A stretch of 64,000 bases of DNA from Actinobacteria bacterium OV320. GTDB lineage: Bacteria; Actinomycetota; Actinomycetes; Streptomycetales; Streptomycetaceae. A program made the position numbers and the translations under genes. How positions within the stretch are numbered: the first letter of the stretch is position 1; the number at the start of each line of letters is the position of its first letter. The notes beneath the pieces were generated by a model, which was not told the DNA's origin, searched no databases, and saw nothing but the letters and a program-made list of their open reading frames with translations. The DNA is taken from positions 434,001-498,000 of the forward strand of contig LJCX01000026.1 of assembly GCA_001298545.1 (NCBI GenBank), in the 5' to 3' direction. This document shows, piece after piece, positions 33,559 to 42,205 of this stretch.

Positions 33559-35904
33559 GTGGAACGTGCCTCAGCGGACAGAGCGGCCCTGGAACTCCTG
33601 GTCCACGGCGTGGGTGGCGCCACGCCCGAGAAGATGCTCAACGATCCGCGCACGGTGCGGATCGCCGGCGACGACACCGCGGCCGTGTTCCGGCGCGCCG
33701 ACGACGTCACCGCGGACAGCGGCCCCGCCGACGACCGCGGCCGCGACGCCCCGGTTCCCGAGGCCTATGTGTGGTCCAACCTCACCTCCGGCAACGGCAC
33801 CCGCGCCCTGTGGCTCCTGCTGCTGCCGTTCATGGTCGTCAACCTCGCCCACTGGATGCGCCCCGCCGCACGGGAGGGCGTCCGCGCGGTGCGGCTGTAC
33901 GGGCTGCTCGTGCGGCTCGCGGCACTGAGCCTGACGGTGCTGCTCGTCGCCGCGGCCTGCGAGGTCGCCCTCGACCTGACCGCCTGGCAGTGCGCGGGCA
34001 CGACCGCGTGCGCCCAGCGTCACTCCTGGCTGGGCTTCCTCTCCCCGGCGGTCTCCGACGGCGGCTGGTGGAGCCTGCCGGGCCGCCGGCTCGCCCTCGC
34101 CGCCCTGGCCCCGACCGCCCTCGTCGGCCTCCTGTGGTACCTGTCCCACCGCACCTGGCGGGCGTACGAGTCCCAGGAGCCCCTCGACCGCGCCTCCGAA
34201 CCCGAGAACGGCCCCGGTCACACCGCACTCGGCCGGCCCGGCTTCTGGTACGGGCGCCGACTGGTGGCCCGCCTGCGCGCCGCCCACACCGCGGCGGGAC
34301 TGCTGACGGTGGCCGCGGCCGTCGGCACGGCAGCCATGCGCCAGGACCGACGACCCGGCGGCCCCGCCCTCCTCGACTGGCTCGGCCGGTCGCTGGAGGC
34401 GTCCCTGGTGGCGGGCGCGCTCGCCACGGTGTGGGTGGTGTGCCGCCGGGGCCGCAGCGAGCACCGCCTCGACCGCCGCGTCGACGCGCACCTCGTCCAC
34501 CGACTGCCCCTGGCCGCCCTCGTCCTGCTCGCCCTCACCCTGGTGTACGCCGGGTGGCAGCGCCCCGGCTGGCACTCCGAGGGCCGGCTCCCCGGCGACG
34601 CGACCTTCGGCGCTCTCGCCCTCGCCCAGGGCGCCCTGGTGATCACCCTCGCGGTCGTCGCCCGCGTCCTGCACCACTGCCCACGGGAGCGCTCCGCGCC
34701 GACGGACCCGGACGGGGCCACCGCCGTCGAGCGGGTTCAACTCGTCCAGCAGGAGCGCTGCGCCCTGCGCGGACTCGGGGGGCCCGCTGTCGCGATGCTG
34801 GCCTGCGCGCTCGGCGGAGTGATGTCCGGCGGGGTGTCGCAGCGAGTGTCGGACTGGCTGGACGGCACGGGGACCTTCCTCGACGGACCGCCCGTGCTCC
34901 TGACCTGGCAGGCGTCCGTCATCCCCGTGCTGCTCGTCGTCCTGCTGGCGCTGTGCGCACTGCTCGGACGGCAGACCTGGCTGCTCACCCGGGCCGAGCA
35001 GGACGCGGTGGGCCGCGCGTACGGGTGCGGACCCGGCGACCCGGCCCGCACCCGTCGCATCGCCCGCGCCCGCGCGATGGCCACGCTCACCGACCGTGGC
35101 CCGCTCCTCGTCGCCGTCGTCTCCACCGCGACGCTGCTCCTGGGCGCGGGCGCGCTCGTCGGCGCCTTCGGCACCGGGAAGACGCCGGTCCGCGCCACGG
35201 ACGGCGCCCAGGCCTTCGTCCAGGGCGCCGCCCAGACCGCTCAGGCCATGGGCTCCTGGCTCATAGGGCTCGGCTTCGTCCTCTTCGTCACCTGGGGCCG
35301 GCGCGCCTACAAGGACGCCTCCGCGCGGCGCACGATCGGCATCCTCTGGGACGTCGGCACCTTCTGGCCACGGGCCGCGCACCCCTTCGCCCCGCCCTGC
35401 TACGCGGAACGCGCGGTCCCCGACCTGACCTGGCGGATGGCCGGTTGGACGCGCGCCACGGGCGGACGTCTGGTGATCTCCGGTCACTCCCAGGGCAGCG
35501 TCCTCGCGGCCGCCGCGGCCTGGCAGCTGAAACCCTCCGACCGCAAGCGGGTCGCCCTGCTCACCTACGGCTCCCCGATCGAGCGTCTCTACGGCCGCTG
35601 GTTCCCGGCCCACTTCGGCCCGGCCGCGCTCGCCGCCCTGCACGAGGACATCGCCTGCTGGCGCAACCTGTACCGGCTCACCGACCCCATCGGCGGCCCG
35701 GTCCGGCTGGCCGGCGACGACTGCGGCCCCCAGGTGGACCGCGAGCCCCTCGCGGACCCGCTGGCGTACGGCCGCACCGAGGAACACCCGCTGCCCGCGC
35801 CCGTCCTTGGCCACTCCGACTACCAGGCCGACCCGGCGTTCGCAGAGGAACGCGAGATGCTGCTGGGCCGGCTGCGACCGGAGCTGCCACAGCAGCGCAC
35901 CTGA
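33559..35904 (+). CDS. Large membrane protein with GHSQG serine-hydrolase motif
   Basis: A 781-residue protein. The N-terminus LELLVHGVGGATPEKML has the oxyanion-type HGxGG of alpha/beta hydrolases. About eight hydrophobic helices follow between residues 90 and 570, including LLLLPFMVVNLAHWM and LLTVAAAVGTAAM. The C-terminal part (about 600-781) carries GRLVISGHSQGSVLAAAAAW, a G-x-S-x-G nucleophile elbow, and LLTYGSPIERLYGRWFPAHF. So hydrolase elements lie at both ends with membrane helices between. GTG at 33559 (MERASADRAAL) has GGGGGAAG at a good distance; a GTG 9 bp earlier is too close. Function unknown, possibly a membrane lipase or esterase. Confidence 0.8.
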   Translation: MERASADRAALELLVHGVGGATPEKMLNDPRTVRIAGDDTAAVFRRADDVTADSGPADDRGRDAPVPEAYVWSNLTSGNGTRALWLLLLPFMVVNLAHWMRPAAREGVRAVRLYGLLVRLAALSLTVLLVAAACEVALDLTAWQCAGTTACAQRHSWLGFLSPAVSDGGWWSLPGRRLALAALAPTALVGLLWYLSHRTWRAYESQEPLDRASEPENGPGHTALGRPGFWYGRRLVARLRAAHTAAGLLTVAAAVGTAAMRQDRRPGGPALLDWLGRSLEASLVAGALATVWVVCRRGRSEHRLDRRVDAHLVHRLPLAALVLLALTLVYAGWQRPGWHSEGRLPGDATFGALALAQGALVITLAVVARVLHHCPRERSAPTDPDGATAVERVQLVQQERCALRGLGGPAVAMLACALGGVMSGGVSQRVSDWLDGTGTFLDGPPVLLTWQASVIPVLLVVLLALCALLGRQTWLLTRAEQDAVGRAYGCGPGDPARTRRIARARAMATLTDRGPLLVAVVSTATLLLGAGALVGAFGTGKTPVRATDGAQAFVQGAAQTAQAMGSWLIGLGFVLFVTWGRRAYKDASARRTIGILWDVGTFWPRAAHPFAPPCYAERAVPDLTWRMAGWTRATGGRLVISGHSQGSVLAAAAAWQLKPSDRKRVALLTYGSPIERLYGRWFPAHFGPAALAALHEDIACWRNLYRLTDPIGGPVRLAGDDCGPQVDREPLADPLAYGRTEEHPLPAPVLGHSDYQADPAFAEEREMLLGRLRPELPQQRT

Positions 35905-35909
35905 GCGGA

Positions 35910-38357
35910 TCAGGGCAGCTCGGGCAGGTCCTCCGCGTACAGCAAGGTCAGGTCGTCCGTGCTCGGCTCGGCCACCTGGGCGACCCGGCCGGCATGCCGC
36001 TCCACCATCGCCTCGAACGTCTGGCGCGCGGTACGCCCGTTGCCGAAGGCGGGTCCCTTGGGGAGCTCCGTGAAGTACTTCAGCAGGGCGTCCGCGGTGC
36101 CCGGAGCGAGCCGGTACTCGTGCTCCTCGGCCTGCTGTTCCACGATCCGCAGCAGCTCTTGGGGCCCGTAGTCGCCGAAGGTGATGGTCCGTGAGAAACG
36201 GGACGCCACCCCGGGGTTGACCGAGAGGAAGCGCTCCATCTCCGCCGTGTAGCCCGCCACGATCACCACCACGGAGTCCCGGTGGTCCTCCATCAGCTTC
36301 ACGAGGGTGTCGATGGCCTCCTTGCCGAAGTCGCGGCCCGCGTCCTCCGGCGACAGCGCGTACGCCTCGTCGATGAACAGCACGCCGCCGTGCGCCCGTT
36401 GGAAGGCCTCCTGGGTGCGGATCGCCGTCGAGCCGATGTGCTCGCCGACGAGGTCGACCCGGGACACCTCGACGAGGTGGCCCTTCTCCAGCACGTCCAG
36501 GGCGGCGAGGATCTCGCCGTAGAGTCGGGCGACGGTGGTCTTGCCGGTGCCGGGGGAGCCGGTGAAGACCAGATGGCGCTTGACGGACGCCGCCTTGAGC
36601 CCGGCCTGCTGACGCCGCCGCCCCACCTCGATCATGTCGATGAGGGCCCGCACCTCGCGTTTGACGCTCTCCAGGCCCACCAGCGTGTCCAACTCGCCGA
36701 GCACGTCCTTCGAGTTCCGCACCGACGTCTCCGGCTCACCGGCCGCCTGCCGCGGCTCCGGCGCGGTGACCCGCTGCTCGGGGACCGTACCCAGCAGACC
36801 CGGCGACTGGGCGGTCGCCTGCACCACCGTCGCCGGCGCCGCCGCGGCCCCGGGTGTCCGCGCGCCCGCGCTCTCGTCGCTGGTGCAGTCCTCGACCAGG
36901 GGACCGGAGCCCGAGCCCGCGTCGCCCCCGGCGTCGGCGAACTCGTAACCGCCGCGCGCGCAGCGCTCCGTACGGCACTTGCGCAGCGTCGTACGACTGC
37001 CGTCTATCACGTGGAAGCCGTAGCCGCCGCTGTTCGTCACCCGGCAGTTCAGGAAGGTGCCGCGGCCACCGGCCGACACATAGAACCCGGCCTCGGCGGG
37101 GGAGTCCACGGTGCAGCGCTCGACGGTGGGGTCGGCGCCCTTGGTGACGATCACGCCGGTCTGGGTGCTGTCCACGGTGCAGTTGTTGAGGGTGCCACCG
37201 CTGCCGTGGTCGCGGAACCACGCGCCGGTCGCCGCGTCCCGGATCCGGCAGTCGTCGAGCTGGGCGGTCGCCCCGTCGCTCACCGACACGGCCGTGTTGC
37301 GCACCTGGGACAGGTCGCTGTCCACGACGTCCGCGCGGGAGCCCCGGTCGAGGACGAACAGGGCGTCGGGCACGTCGTGCACCCGGCAGGAGTCGAGGAC
37401 CGCGGTGGCGCCGTCACTGACCCAGACGGCCGGGTAGTCGCCGGTGCTGTCGAAGATCTCGCACTGGTTGGCGTCCACGCGCGTGCCCGGGTCCCACACC
37501 GACAGCCCGTTGCGGCCGAACTGACGCACCGTCGTGCGGGTCAGTGTCAGTACGGAACGGGAGCGCAGGTCGACCGCGTTCTCCGGGATGTCGTGGATAC
37601 GGCAGTCGGCCAGGGTGAGCACGGCGTCCGTGTCGAGCGTGACGCCGTCGGAGGTGGTGCGGTGCACATCGCAGTCGGTGAGGTGCGCGGTGGCCCGGGC
37701 GGTGATCTGGACACCGCTGCCCCTGACCTCGTAGATCTCGCAGCCCACCGCCTCCAGGGAGGAGTTGTCGCCGGTCGCGCTCAGACCCGCGCCCGACGTG
37801 TGGTGCACCCGGCAGCGCTCCAGCCGGGGGTGGGCCCCGCCGCGCACCGAGACGCCGGCCTGCCCGGCCGCGACGACCTCGCACTCCTCGAAGACACCAC
37901 CGCCGCCGTCGACCACGGCGATGCCGATGCCCGCCGGGTTGTCGACGGTGCACCGCCGCACCGTCGGGCGGGCACTGCCCCGCACCTCGATGCCCGCCGC
38001 CGACCGCGTGACGATCCGTACGTCCAGCAGCTCCGGTGTGCCGTCCTCGACGAGCACCGCGGGCGCGGCCGCGTCCTGGCCCTCCACGTGCAGGTCCTGT
38101 ACCACCGCCGAGGCGCGCACGGTCAACGGCACCCCGTCCAGGGGCGCGAGGCGCACCGAACCGGGGGAGCCCTCGGGTCCGCGCAGCGTCACCGACCGCT
38201 CAACGACCAGGTTCTCCCGGTAGGTTCCGGGAGCGATGGTGAGCACGTCACCCTCGGCCGCGGCCTCCAGGGCGGCGGCGAGCGATGCGTACTCACCCGT
38301 GCGGCGCCGCCACCTCGATGTGCCGGTGTGCGTCACCTGGACCGTGCCCTGTGCCAT
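35910..38357 (-). CDS. Parallel beta-helix sensor fused to a CbxX/EccA-type AAA+ ATPase
   Basis: An 815-residue fusion. Residues about 20-500 form a right-handed beta-helix made of some 18-20 turns of roughly 23 residues, with repeating units such as VRGGAHPRLERCRVHHTSGA and VSDGATAVLDSCRVHDVPDA. A linker rich in Ala/Pro (about 505-550) leads to an AAA+ domain of the CbxX/CfqX family, with Walker A FTGSPGTGKTTVARLYGE, Walker B GGVLFIDEAYALSPED, VVIVAGYTAEMERFL and arginine-finger region GVASRFSRTITF. The same ATPase type occurs in rubisco activase CbbX and type VII secretion EccA. ATG at 38357 (MAQGTVQVTHTG) is chosen. The gene is 5 bp from the convergent membrane hydrolase gene. Confidence 0.9.
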   Translation of the reverse strand: MAQGTVQVTHTGTSRWRRRTGEYASLAAALEAAAEGDVLTIAPGTYRENLVVERSVTLRGPEGSPGSVRLAPLDGVPLTVRASAVVQDLHVEGQDAAAPAVLVEDGTPELLDVRIVTRSAAGIEVRGSARPTVRRCTVDNPAGIGIAVVDGGGGVFEECEVVAAGQAGVSVRGGAHPRLERCRVHHTSGAGLSATGDNSSLEAVGCEIYEVRGSGVQITARATAHLTDCDVHRTTSDGVTLDTDAVLTLADCRIHDIPENAVDLRSRSVLTLTRTTVRQFGRNGLSVWDPGTRVDANQCEIFDSTGDYPAVWVSDGATAVLDSCRVHDVPDALFVLDRGSRADVVDSDLSQVRNTAVSVSDGATAQLDDCRIRDAATGAWFRDHGSGGTLNNCTVDSTQTGVIVTKGADPTVERCTVDSPAEAGFYVSAGGRGTFLNCRVTNSGGYGFHVIDGSRTTLRKCRTERCARGGYEFADAGGDAGSGSGPLVEDCTSDESAGARTPGAAAAPATVVQATAQSPGLLGTVPEQRVTAPEPRQAAGEPETSVRNSKDVLGELDTLVGLESVKREVRALIDMIEVGRRRQQAGLKAASVKRHLVFTGSPGTGKTTVARLYGEILAALDVLEKGHLVEVSRVDLVGEHIGSTAIRTQEAFQRAHGGVLFIDEAYALSPEDAGRDFGKEAIDTLVKLMEDHRDSVVVIVAGYTAEMERFLSVNPGVASRFSRTITFGDYGPQELLRIVEQQAEEHEYRLAPGTADALLKYFTELPKGPAFGNGRTARQTFEAMVERHAGRVAQVAEPSTDDLTLLYAEDLPELP

Positions 38358-38464
38358 GGCGTTGATGTGCCCCCACCTCGTGGTACGCGGGTTGATGCCG
38401 AATGGTTCGGCCGGACCACCGTAGCGTGCGCGCGGGTGGTGGGTTGACCAGAGACGGAAGGCCG

Positions 38465-39079
38465 TCAGCTGCCGGTGCCGGTGCGGCCCCAGTCCGGGCC
38501 CGCGCGGTCCCAGGCCTGGTCCCAACGGGCGTACCGGCGACGGACCAGGCGCCAGACGATCAGCCGCCGAACGCCCTCGACGGTGCCCGCGGTGAGCAGG
38601 GCCGCGCCGAAGCCGGCGAGCACGGCATGCGTCGTCGCCGTGGCGGAGTCCAGTGGGCGGGCCACCAGCGCGCCGTGTTCGTCCGTCCATATCTCGAAGT
38701 GGTCGCCGCCGTGCGGGGCCTTGAGGCCCGCGAGGACCGTCCCGTGCCGTGTCGTGCCGTCAGGCGCCGTCCAGTGCGCGACGACCCTGATGCGGGCCTC
38801 CCGGCCGGTGGCCGTCTCCGGGTCCACCTCCAGCGGCGAACCGTCCACCTTCCGCACCACGGTGGCCGTGACCTCGTGGCGGGACTGCCGCTGCTCGTGG
38901 ACCGACTGCTGGAGGACATCCTGCGCCACGGCGCCGACGAGGGAACCCACCACGGGCGCGACGAGGAGGATCAGCAACAAGGCCGACAGAGCCACCCACG
39001 CCTCGACCAGATCCGTCGTACGACGCAGCGGGTTGTGTCGCCAGCGCCAGATTCCACCGATCGCTCGCACCGCCCGCAC
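38465..39079 (-). CDS. Rv1733c-like integral membrane protein
   Basis: A 204-residue protein with helices at about 28-52 (VALSALLLILLVAPVVGSLV) and 155-175 (VLAGFGAALLTAGTVEGVRR). The intervening extracellular domain (about 60-145) contains VTATVVRKVDGSP and RIRVVAHWTAPDGTTRHGTV. The N-terminal RWRHNPLRRTTDLVEAWVAL is diagnostic of the actinobacterial Rv1733c-like membrane family, whose function is unknown. GTG at 39079 or the GTG 9 bp later (better spaced from GGGAAGGGG) could start it. Confidence 0.82.
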   Translation of the reverse strand: MRAVRAIGGIWRWRHNPLRRTTDLVEAWVALSALLLILLVAPVVGSLVGAVAQDVLQQSVHEQRQSRHEVTATVVRKVDGSPLEVDPETATGREARIRVVAHWTAPDGTTRHGTVLAGLKAPHGGDHFEIWTDEHGALVARPLDSATATTHAVLAGFGAALLTAGTVEGVRRLIVWRLVRRRYARWDQAWDRAGPDWGRTGTGS

Positions 39080-39252
39080 CCCCTTCCCGCTCCGTGATAA
39101 CCCCCGTTGGAGCCGTTCACGCGCGAGCCCGGGGAAAGAGAGAGCGAAATCACCAGAGCCCGGGACCTCTCATGAACTTCTCACGCAATCCCAACGCTCC
39201 GGAGCCGGGCGGGGGTTCCCACGGATCGGCCGGCCTGCGACCCAGGCCGGAA

Positions 39253-40077
39253 CTATGCGATGACGCGCACCGGATCACCGACTCTGATCGTGCCGTGACC
39301 GAGAGGCACCAGGTTCTGTCCGAAGATCAGCTTGCCGCCGAGGCGCCGATGCCGGCCCAGGGTGTGGAGGGGCTCCTTGCCGCGTGTGGCGGTGCCCTGG
39401 TCGGTGGTGGTCACGACGCAGCGGCCGCACGGCTTGGCCACCCGGAAGCCGACCTCGCCGACGACGATGTGCGACCAGCCGTCCTCCGCCCACGGGTCGG
39501 TGCCCGCCAGGACCAGGTTCGGCCGGAAACGGTTCATCGGCAGCGGGCCCTCCGCGGCGTGCCCGCCCTCGTCGATCAGCGAGTTGAGGGCGTCCAGGGA
39601 CGCGGTCGTGGTGACCAGCAGCGGATATCCGTCGGCGAAGGTGACGGTTTCGCCGGGTCGCGCGTACCCGGGGTCCACGGGACGACGGGTCGCGGGGTCG
39701 TCCATGTGCACCAGTCGCACGTCGGCGCCGAGGTGGGCGGTGCACCAGGCGTGCGCGGTGTCGTCGGCGAGGACCCCCTCCACCTTGTCACGGAAGATCT
39801 CCATCGACACCGTGCCCACTGGTTCGGGCACCGGCACGGTCAGCGGTTCCAGACCGGGCGCGGTCAGACGCACACCGCCGCCGGGCAGAAGCTCGGCGGC
39901 GGCCAGCGCGAGGCGCGGCTGCTGACGTTGTGTGACGACCTTTCCCCCGTCGTCGATCAGCGCCCAGCGTCGGTCCCCGGCCAGCCCCCAGGGCTCCACG
40001 ACGGCCTCCCGGGGTGCCTGACCCCGGAACGCCTTGACCGGATGGACGTGAATCGACAGCAGCTGCACATGCCCCAT
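39253..40077 (-). CDS. MOSC-domain protein (MOSC_N plus MOSC)
   Basis: A 274-residue protein. The N-terminal beta-barrel domain has LLSIHVHPVKAFRG and EPWGLAGDRRWALIDDGGKV. The MOSC domain holds RFRPNLVLAGTDPWAEDGW, the conserved Cys in AKPCGRCVVTTTDQGT, and LIFGQNLVPLGHGTIRVGD. MOSC proteins of this YcbX/mARC-like type bind molybdenum cofactor through a conserved Cys and reduce N-hydroxylated compounds or handle sulphur. A partner reductase is not adjacent. ATG start at 40077. Confidence 0.92.
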   Translation of the reverse strand: MGHVQLLSIHVHPVKAFRGQAPREAVVEPWGLAGDRRWALIDDGGKVVTQRQQPRLALAAAELLPGGGVRLTAPGLEPLTVPVPEPVGTVSMEIFRDKVEGVLADDTAHAWCTAHLGADVRLVHMDDPATRRPVDPGYARPGETVTFADGYPLLVTTTASLDALNSLIDEGGHAAEGPLPMNRFRPNLVLAGTDPWAEDGWSHIVVGEVGFRVAKPCGRCVVTTTDQGTATRGKEPLHTLGRHRRLGGKLIFGQNLVPLGHGTIRVGDPVRVIA

Positions 40078-40116
40078 GGGGTCATCCTGCCAGGTGGCAC
40101 CGACGACCCCGTGGGC

Positions 40117-40548
40117 TCAGTAGCCCCGGTACTGCTGGTTGTACGGGTCCTGGTACTGGGGCGCGGCGGGCCGGGGAGCGGCCGGGCGCATGGCGTCGTA
40201 GCCCGTGCCGGGGCCCGCCGGACGCGGCTGCTGCTGCGCCTGGGGTCCGGGGTAGCCGCGCGGCGCGCCGGCCTGCGGCGGGATGTACGCCGCCGGAGCC
40301 TGCTGCAACGGCGCGGGCTGCTGCGCCTGCGGGTAGCCGTAGCCGTAGGACTGCGAGGGGCCCGCCGGGAGAGCGGGCAGCGCCGACGGCAACGCGGGCA
40401 GGTTGCTGCTGCCCATGTCGTACGCGGCGGGGACCCGGATCGGGGCGATCTGCGGGGTGCCCCGCTCGGCCACGAGCGAGTCGTAGATCGGAGTGTCCGG
40501 GAAGGAGGCGTAGTAGCCGCCGCCATAGGTGGAGCGGGGGGAGGTCAT
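40117..40548 (-). CDS. Conserved disordered Pro/Gln/Tyr-rich protein (DUF6643-like)
   Basis: A 143-residue protein starting MTSPRSTYGGGYYASFPDTP, followed by IYDSLVAERGTPQIAPIRVP and then a long low-complexity tail of Pro, Gln, Ala and Tyr (QAQQPAPLQQAP, QYQDPYNQQYRGY). The ordered N-terminus is conserved in streptomycetes and, as far as I recall, corresponds to DUF6643; the tail is probably disordered. No membrane segment or catalytic motif is seen. ATG at 40548 follows GGGGGGAGG. It is divergent from the TerD-domain gene. Confidence 0.78.
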   Translation of the reverse strand: MTSPRSTYGGGYYASFPDTPIYDSLVAERGTPQIAPIRVPAAYDMGSSNLPALPSALPALPAGPSQSYGYGYPQAQQPAPLQQAPAAYIPPQAGAPRGYPGPQAQQQPRPAGPGTGYDAMRPAAPRPAAPQYQDPYNQQYRGY

Positions 40549-40651
40549 GGCACATAAGTTAAGCCCACGATGTGCTGGTTGGGGAGACCGATAAGAGGGT
40601 TGATTTCCGTGTCCGCAGTGACCTCGGACCCCCAATGCGAGCGAACTTGGG

Positions 40652-40674
40652 AAAAAAGGACGGCGCGCGTCCTT
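40652..40674 (-). terminator. Minus-strand hairpin with T-run in the divergent gap
   Basis: On the minus strand AAGGACG and CGTCCTT form a 7-bp stem around a 5-nt loop, followed by six T residues, a classical intrinsic terminator that is rare in such GC-rich DNA. It points toward the DUF6643-like gene (start 40548), where it would stop antisense transcription from the TerD side or act as a leader attenuator. Confidence 0.55.
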
Positions 40675-40841
40675 CCGATCGTGTAAAGGCCGAGTTCCGA
40701 GCGGGTTACCGGCGGTTGGTCAGGGCTGATCCTGCGCTCCCGATGGGAGTTCCCCGTCCCGCGGAATAGGTTGGCCGGAAAGACAACCCGAGGGGTGCCG
40801 AGGCGTGCGGCCCGGTGCACTGACACGCGATGGGGGCGTAC

Positions 40842-42155
40842 ATGTCAATGTCGAAGGGGTCCAATGCTCCGGTGCCGACCACGGCACTGCGGGTCGAACT
40901 GGGCTGGCGCTCGGGAACGGGCGTTCCGGACGCGGACGCGTCGGCACTGCTGCTGGCGGGCGGAAAGGTCCGTTCCGACGCGGACTTCGTCTTCTACAAC
41001 CAGCCGGCCCACTCCTCCGGAGCCGTCCGGCACGAGGGCAAGCGCGACGCCGGGGGCCGGGTGACCGACAGCCTGCTCGTCGACCTCGCGCGCGTGGAGC
41101 CCGCGATCGAGACCATCGTCCTGGCGGCCTCGACGGACGGCGGCTCGTTCGGCCAGGTGCCGGACCTCTACATCGAGGTGCGGGACGCGGCGCAGGGCAC
41201 CGTCGCGGCACGGTTCGACAGCGCGGGCGCGACCGTGGAGACCGCCTTCGTGCTGGGGGAGTTCTACCGCCGCCAGGGCGCCTGGAAGTTCCGGGCCGTC
41301 GGCCAGGGCTACGACAGCGGTCTCGAAGGCCTGGCCACCGACTTCGGGATCGCCGTGGACGAGCCGCAGCAGGCGGCCGCCCCGGCCCCGCCTGCCCGTC
41401 AGGTCGCTCCGCCGCCGCCGTCCCAGCAGCCGACCATGCCCGCCTTTCCGGCCACGGTGCCCCCGCCCGTCCACCAGGCCCCGCCGCCCCCGCCGCCGGC
41501 CCCGCCCGTCGCACCGGTCCGGCTGACCAAGGTGACGCTGACCAAGGCCGCCCCGTCGGTGTCCCTGAGCAAGCAGGGCGGCACCTCGGGCGCCCTGCGC
41601 GTGAACCTGAACTGGGAGGTGCGCAAGCAGTTCTCGGGCTGGGGCAGCAAGCGCGGCCGCGCGGTCGCCATGCACAACGACCTCGACCTCGACCTGTGCG
41701 CCCTGTTCGAGCTCGCCGACGGCCGCAAGGGCGTGGTCCAGGCCCTCGGCAACGCCTTCGGCGCCCTGCACCAACCGCCGTACGTCCACCTCGACGGCGA
41801 CGACCGCACCGGCGCCCTGGCCAGCGGTGAGAACCTCACCGTGAACCTCGACCACACGAACGACTTCCGGCGCATCCTCGTCTTCGTGACCATCTACGAG
41901 GGCGCCCGCTCCTTCGCCGACCTGCACGCCACCGTCACGCTGCAGCCGCAGTTCGGCGCCGCGATCGACTTCTCCCTGGACGAGTGCACGGTGCCCTCGA
42001 CCGTGTGCGCGCTCGCGCTGATCACCAACAACGGGGGCGACCTCGTCGTCCAGCGCGAGGCCCGCTACCTGGTGCCCGAGCGCGGGGTGAGCCCCCAGCG
42101 GACCGTCGACTACACCTACGGATGGGGCATGAACTGGACGCCGGGCCGCAAATAG
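40842..42155 (+). CDS. Protein with two TerD (tellurium-resistance) domains
   Basis: A 437-residue protein. The first TerD domain (about 10-175) carries RVELGWRSGTGVPDADASAL, SDADFVFYNQP and DLYIEVRDAAQGTVAARFDS. A Pro-rich linker (about 180-235: PPPPSQQPTMP, QAPPPPPPAPP) follows. The second TerD-like domain (about 245-437) has LRVNLNWEVRK, MHNDLDLDLCALFELADGRK and HLDGDDRTGALASGENL, with acidic calcium-binding type clusters. TerD proteins bind Ca2+ and form parts of stress or membrane-linked ter systems. Start may be ATG at 40842 or 40848. No other ter gene is adjacent. Confidence 0.9.
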   Translation: MSMSKGSNAPVPTTALRVELGWRSGTGVPDADASALLLAGGKVRSDADFVFYNQPAHSSGAVRHEGKRDAGGRVTDSLLVDLARVEPAIETIVLAASTDGGSFGQVPDLYIEVRDAAQGTVAARFDSAGATVETAFVLGEFYRRQGAWKFRAVGQGYDSGLEGLATDFGIAVDEPQQAAAPAPPARQVAPPPPSQQPTMPAFPATVPPPVHQAPPPPPPAPPVAPVRLTKVTLTKAAPSVSLSKQGGTSGALRVNLNWEVRKQFSGWGSKRGRAVAMHNDLDLDLCALFELADGRKGVVQALGNAFGALHQPPYVHLDGDDRTGALASGENLTVNLDHTNDFRRILVFVTIYEGARSFADLHATVTLQPQFGAAIDFSLDECTVPSTVCALALITNNGGDLVVQREARYLVPERGVSPQRTVDYTYGWGMNWTPGRK

Positions 42156-42168
42156 AGGCGGCCTCTGG

Positions 42169-42197
42169 GCCGGGACCCCTGTTCAAGGGGTCCCGGC
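42169..42197. terminator. Bidirectional terminator between convergent terD-like and hpnB-like genes
   Basis: GCCGGGACCCCT and AGGGGTCCCGGC pair perfectly over 12 bp around GTTCA, 14 bp after the TerD-domain stop and 9 bp before the end of the convergent glycosyltransferase gene. Confidence 0.85.
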
Positions 42198-42205
42198 ACG
42201 ACGGC

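Noticed and set aside
36282..38447. Plus-strand frame opposite the beta-helix/AAA+ gene
   Set aside because: Repetitive Arg/Gly/His composition mirrors the beta-helix repeats of the real gene.
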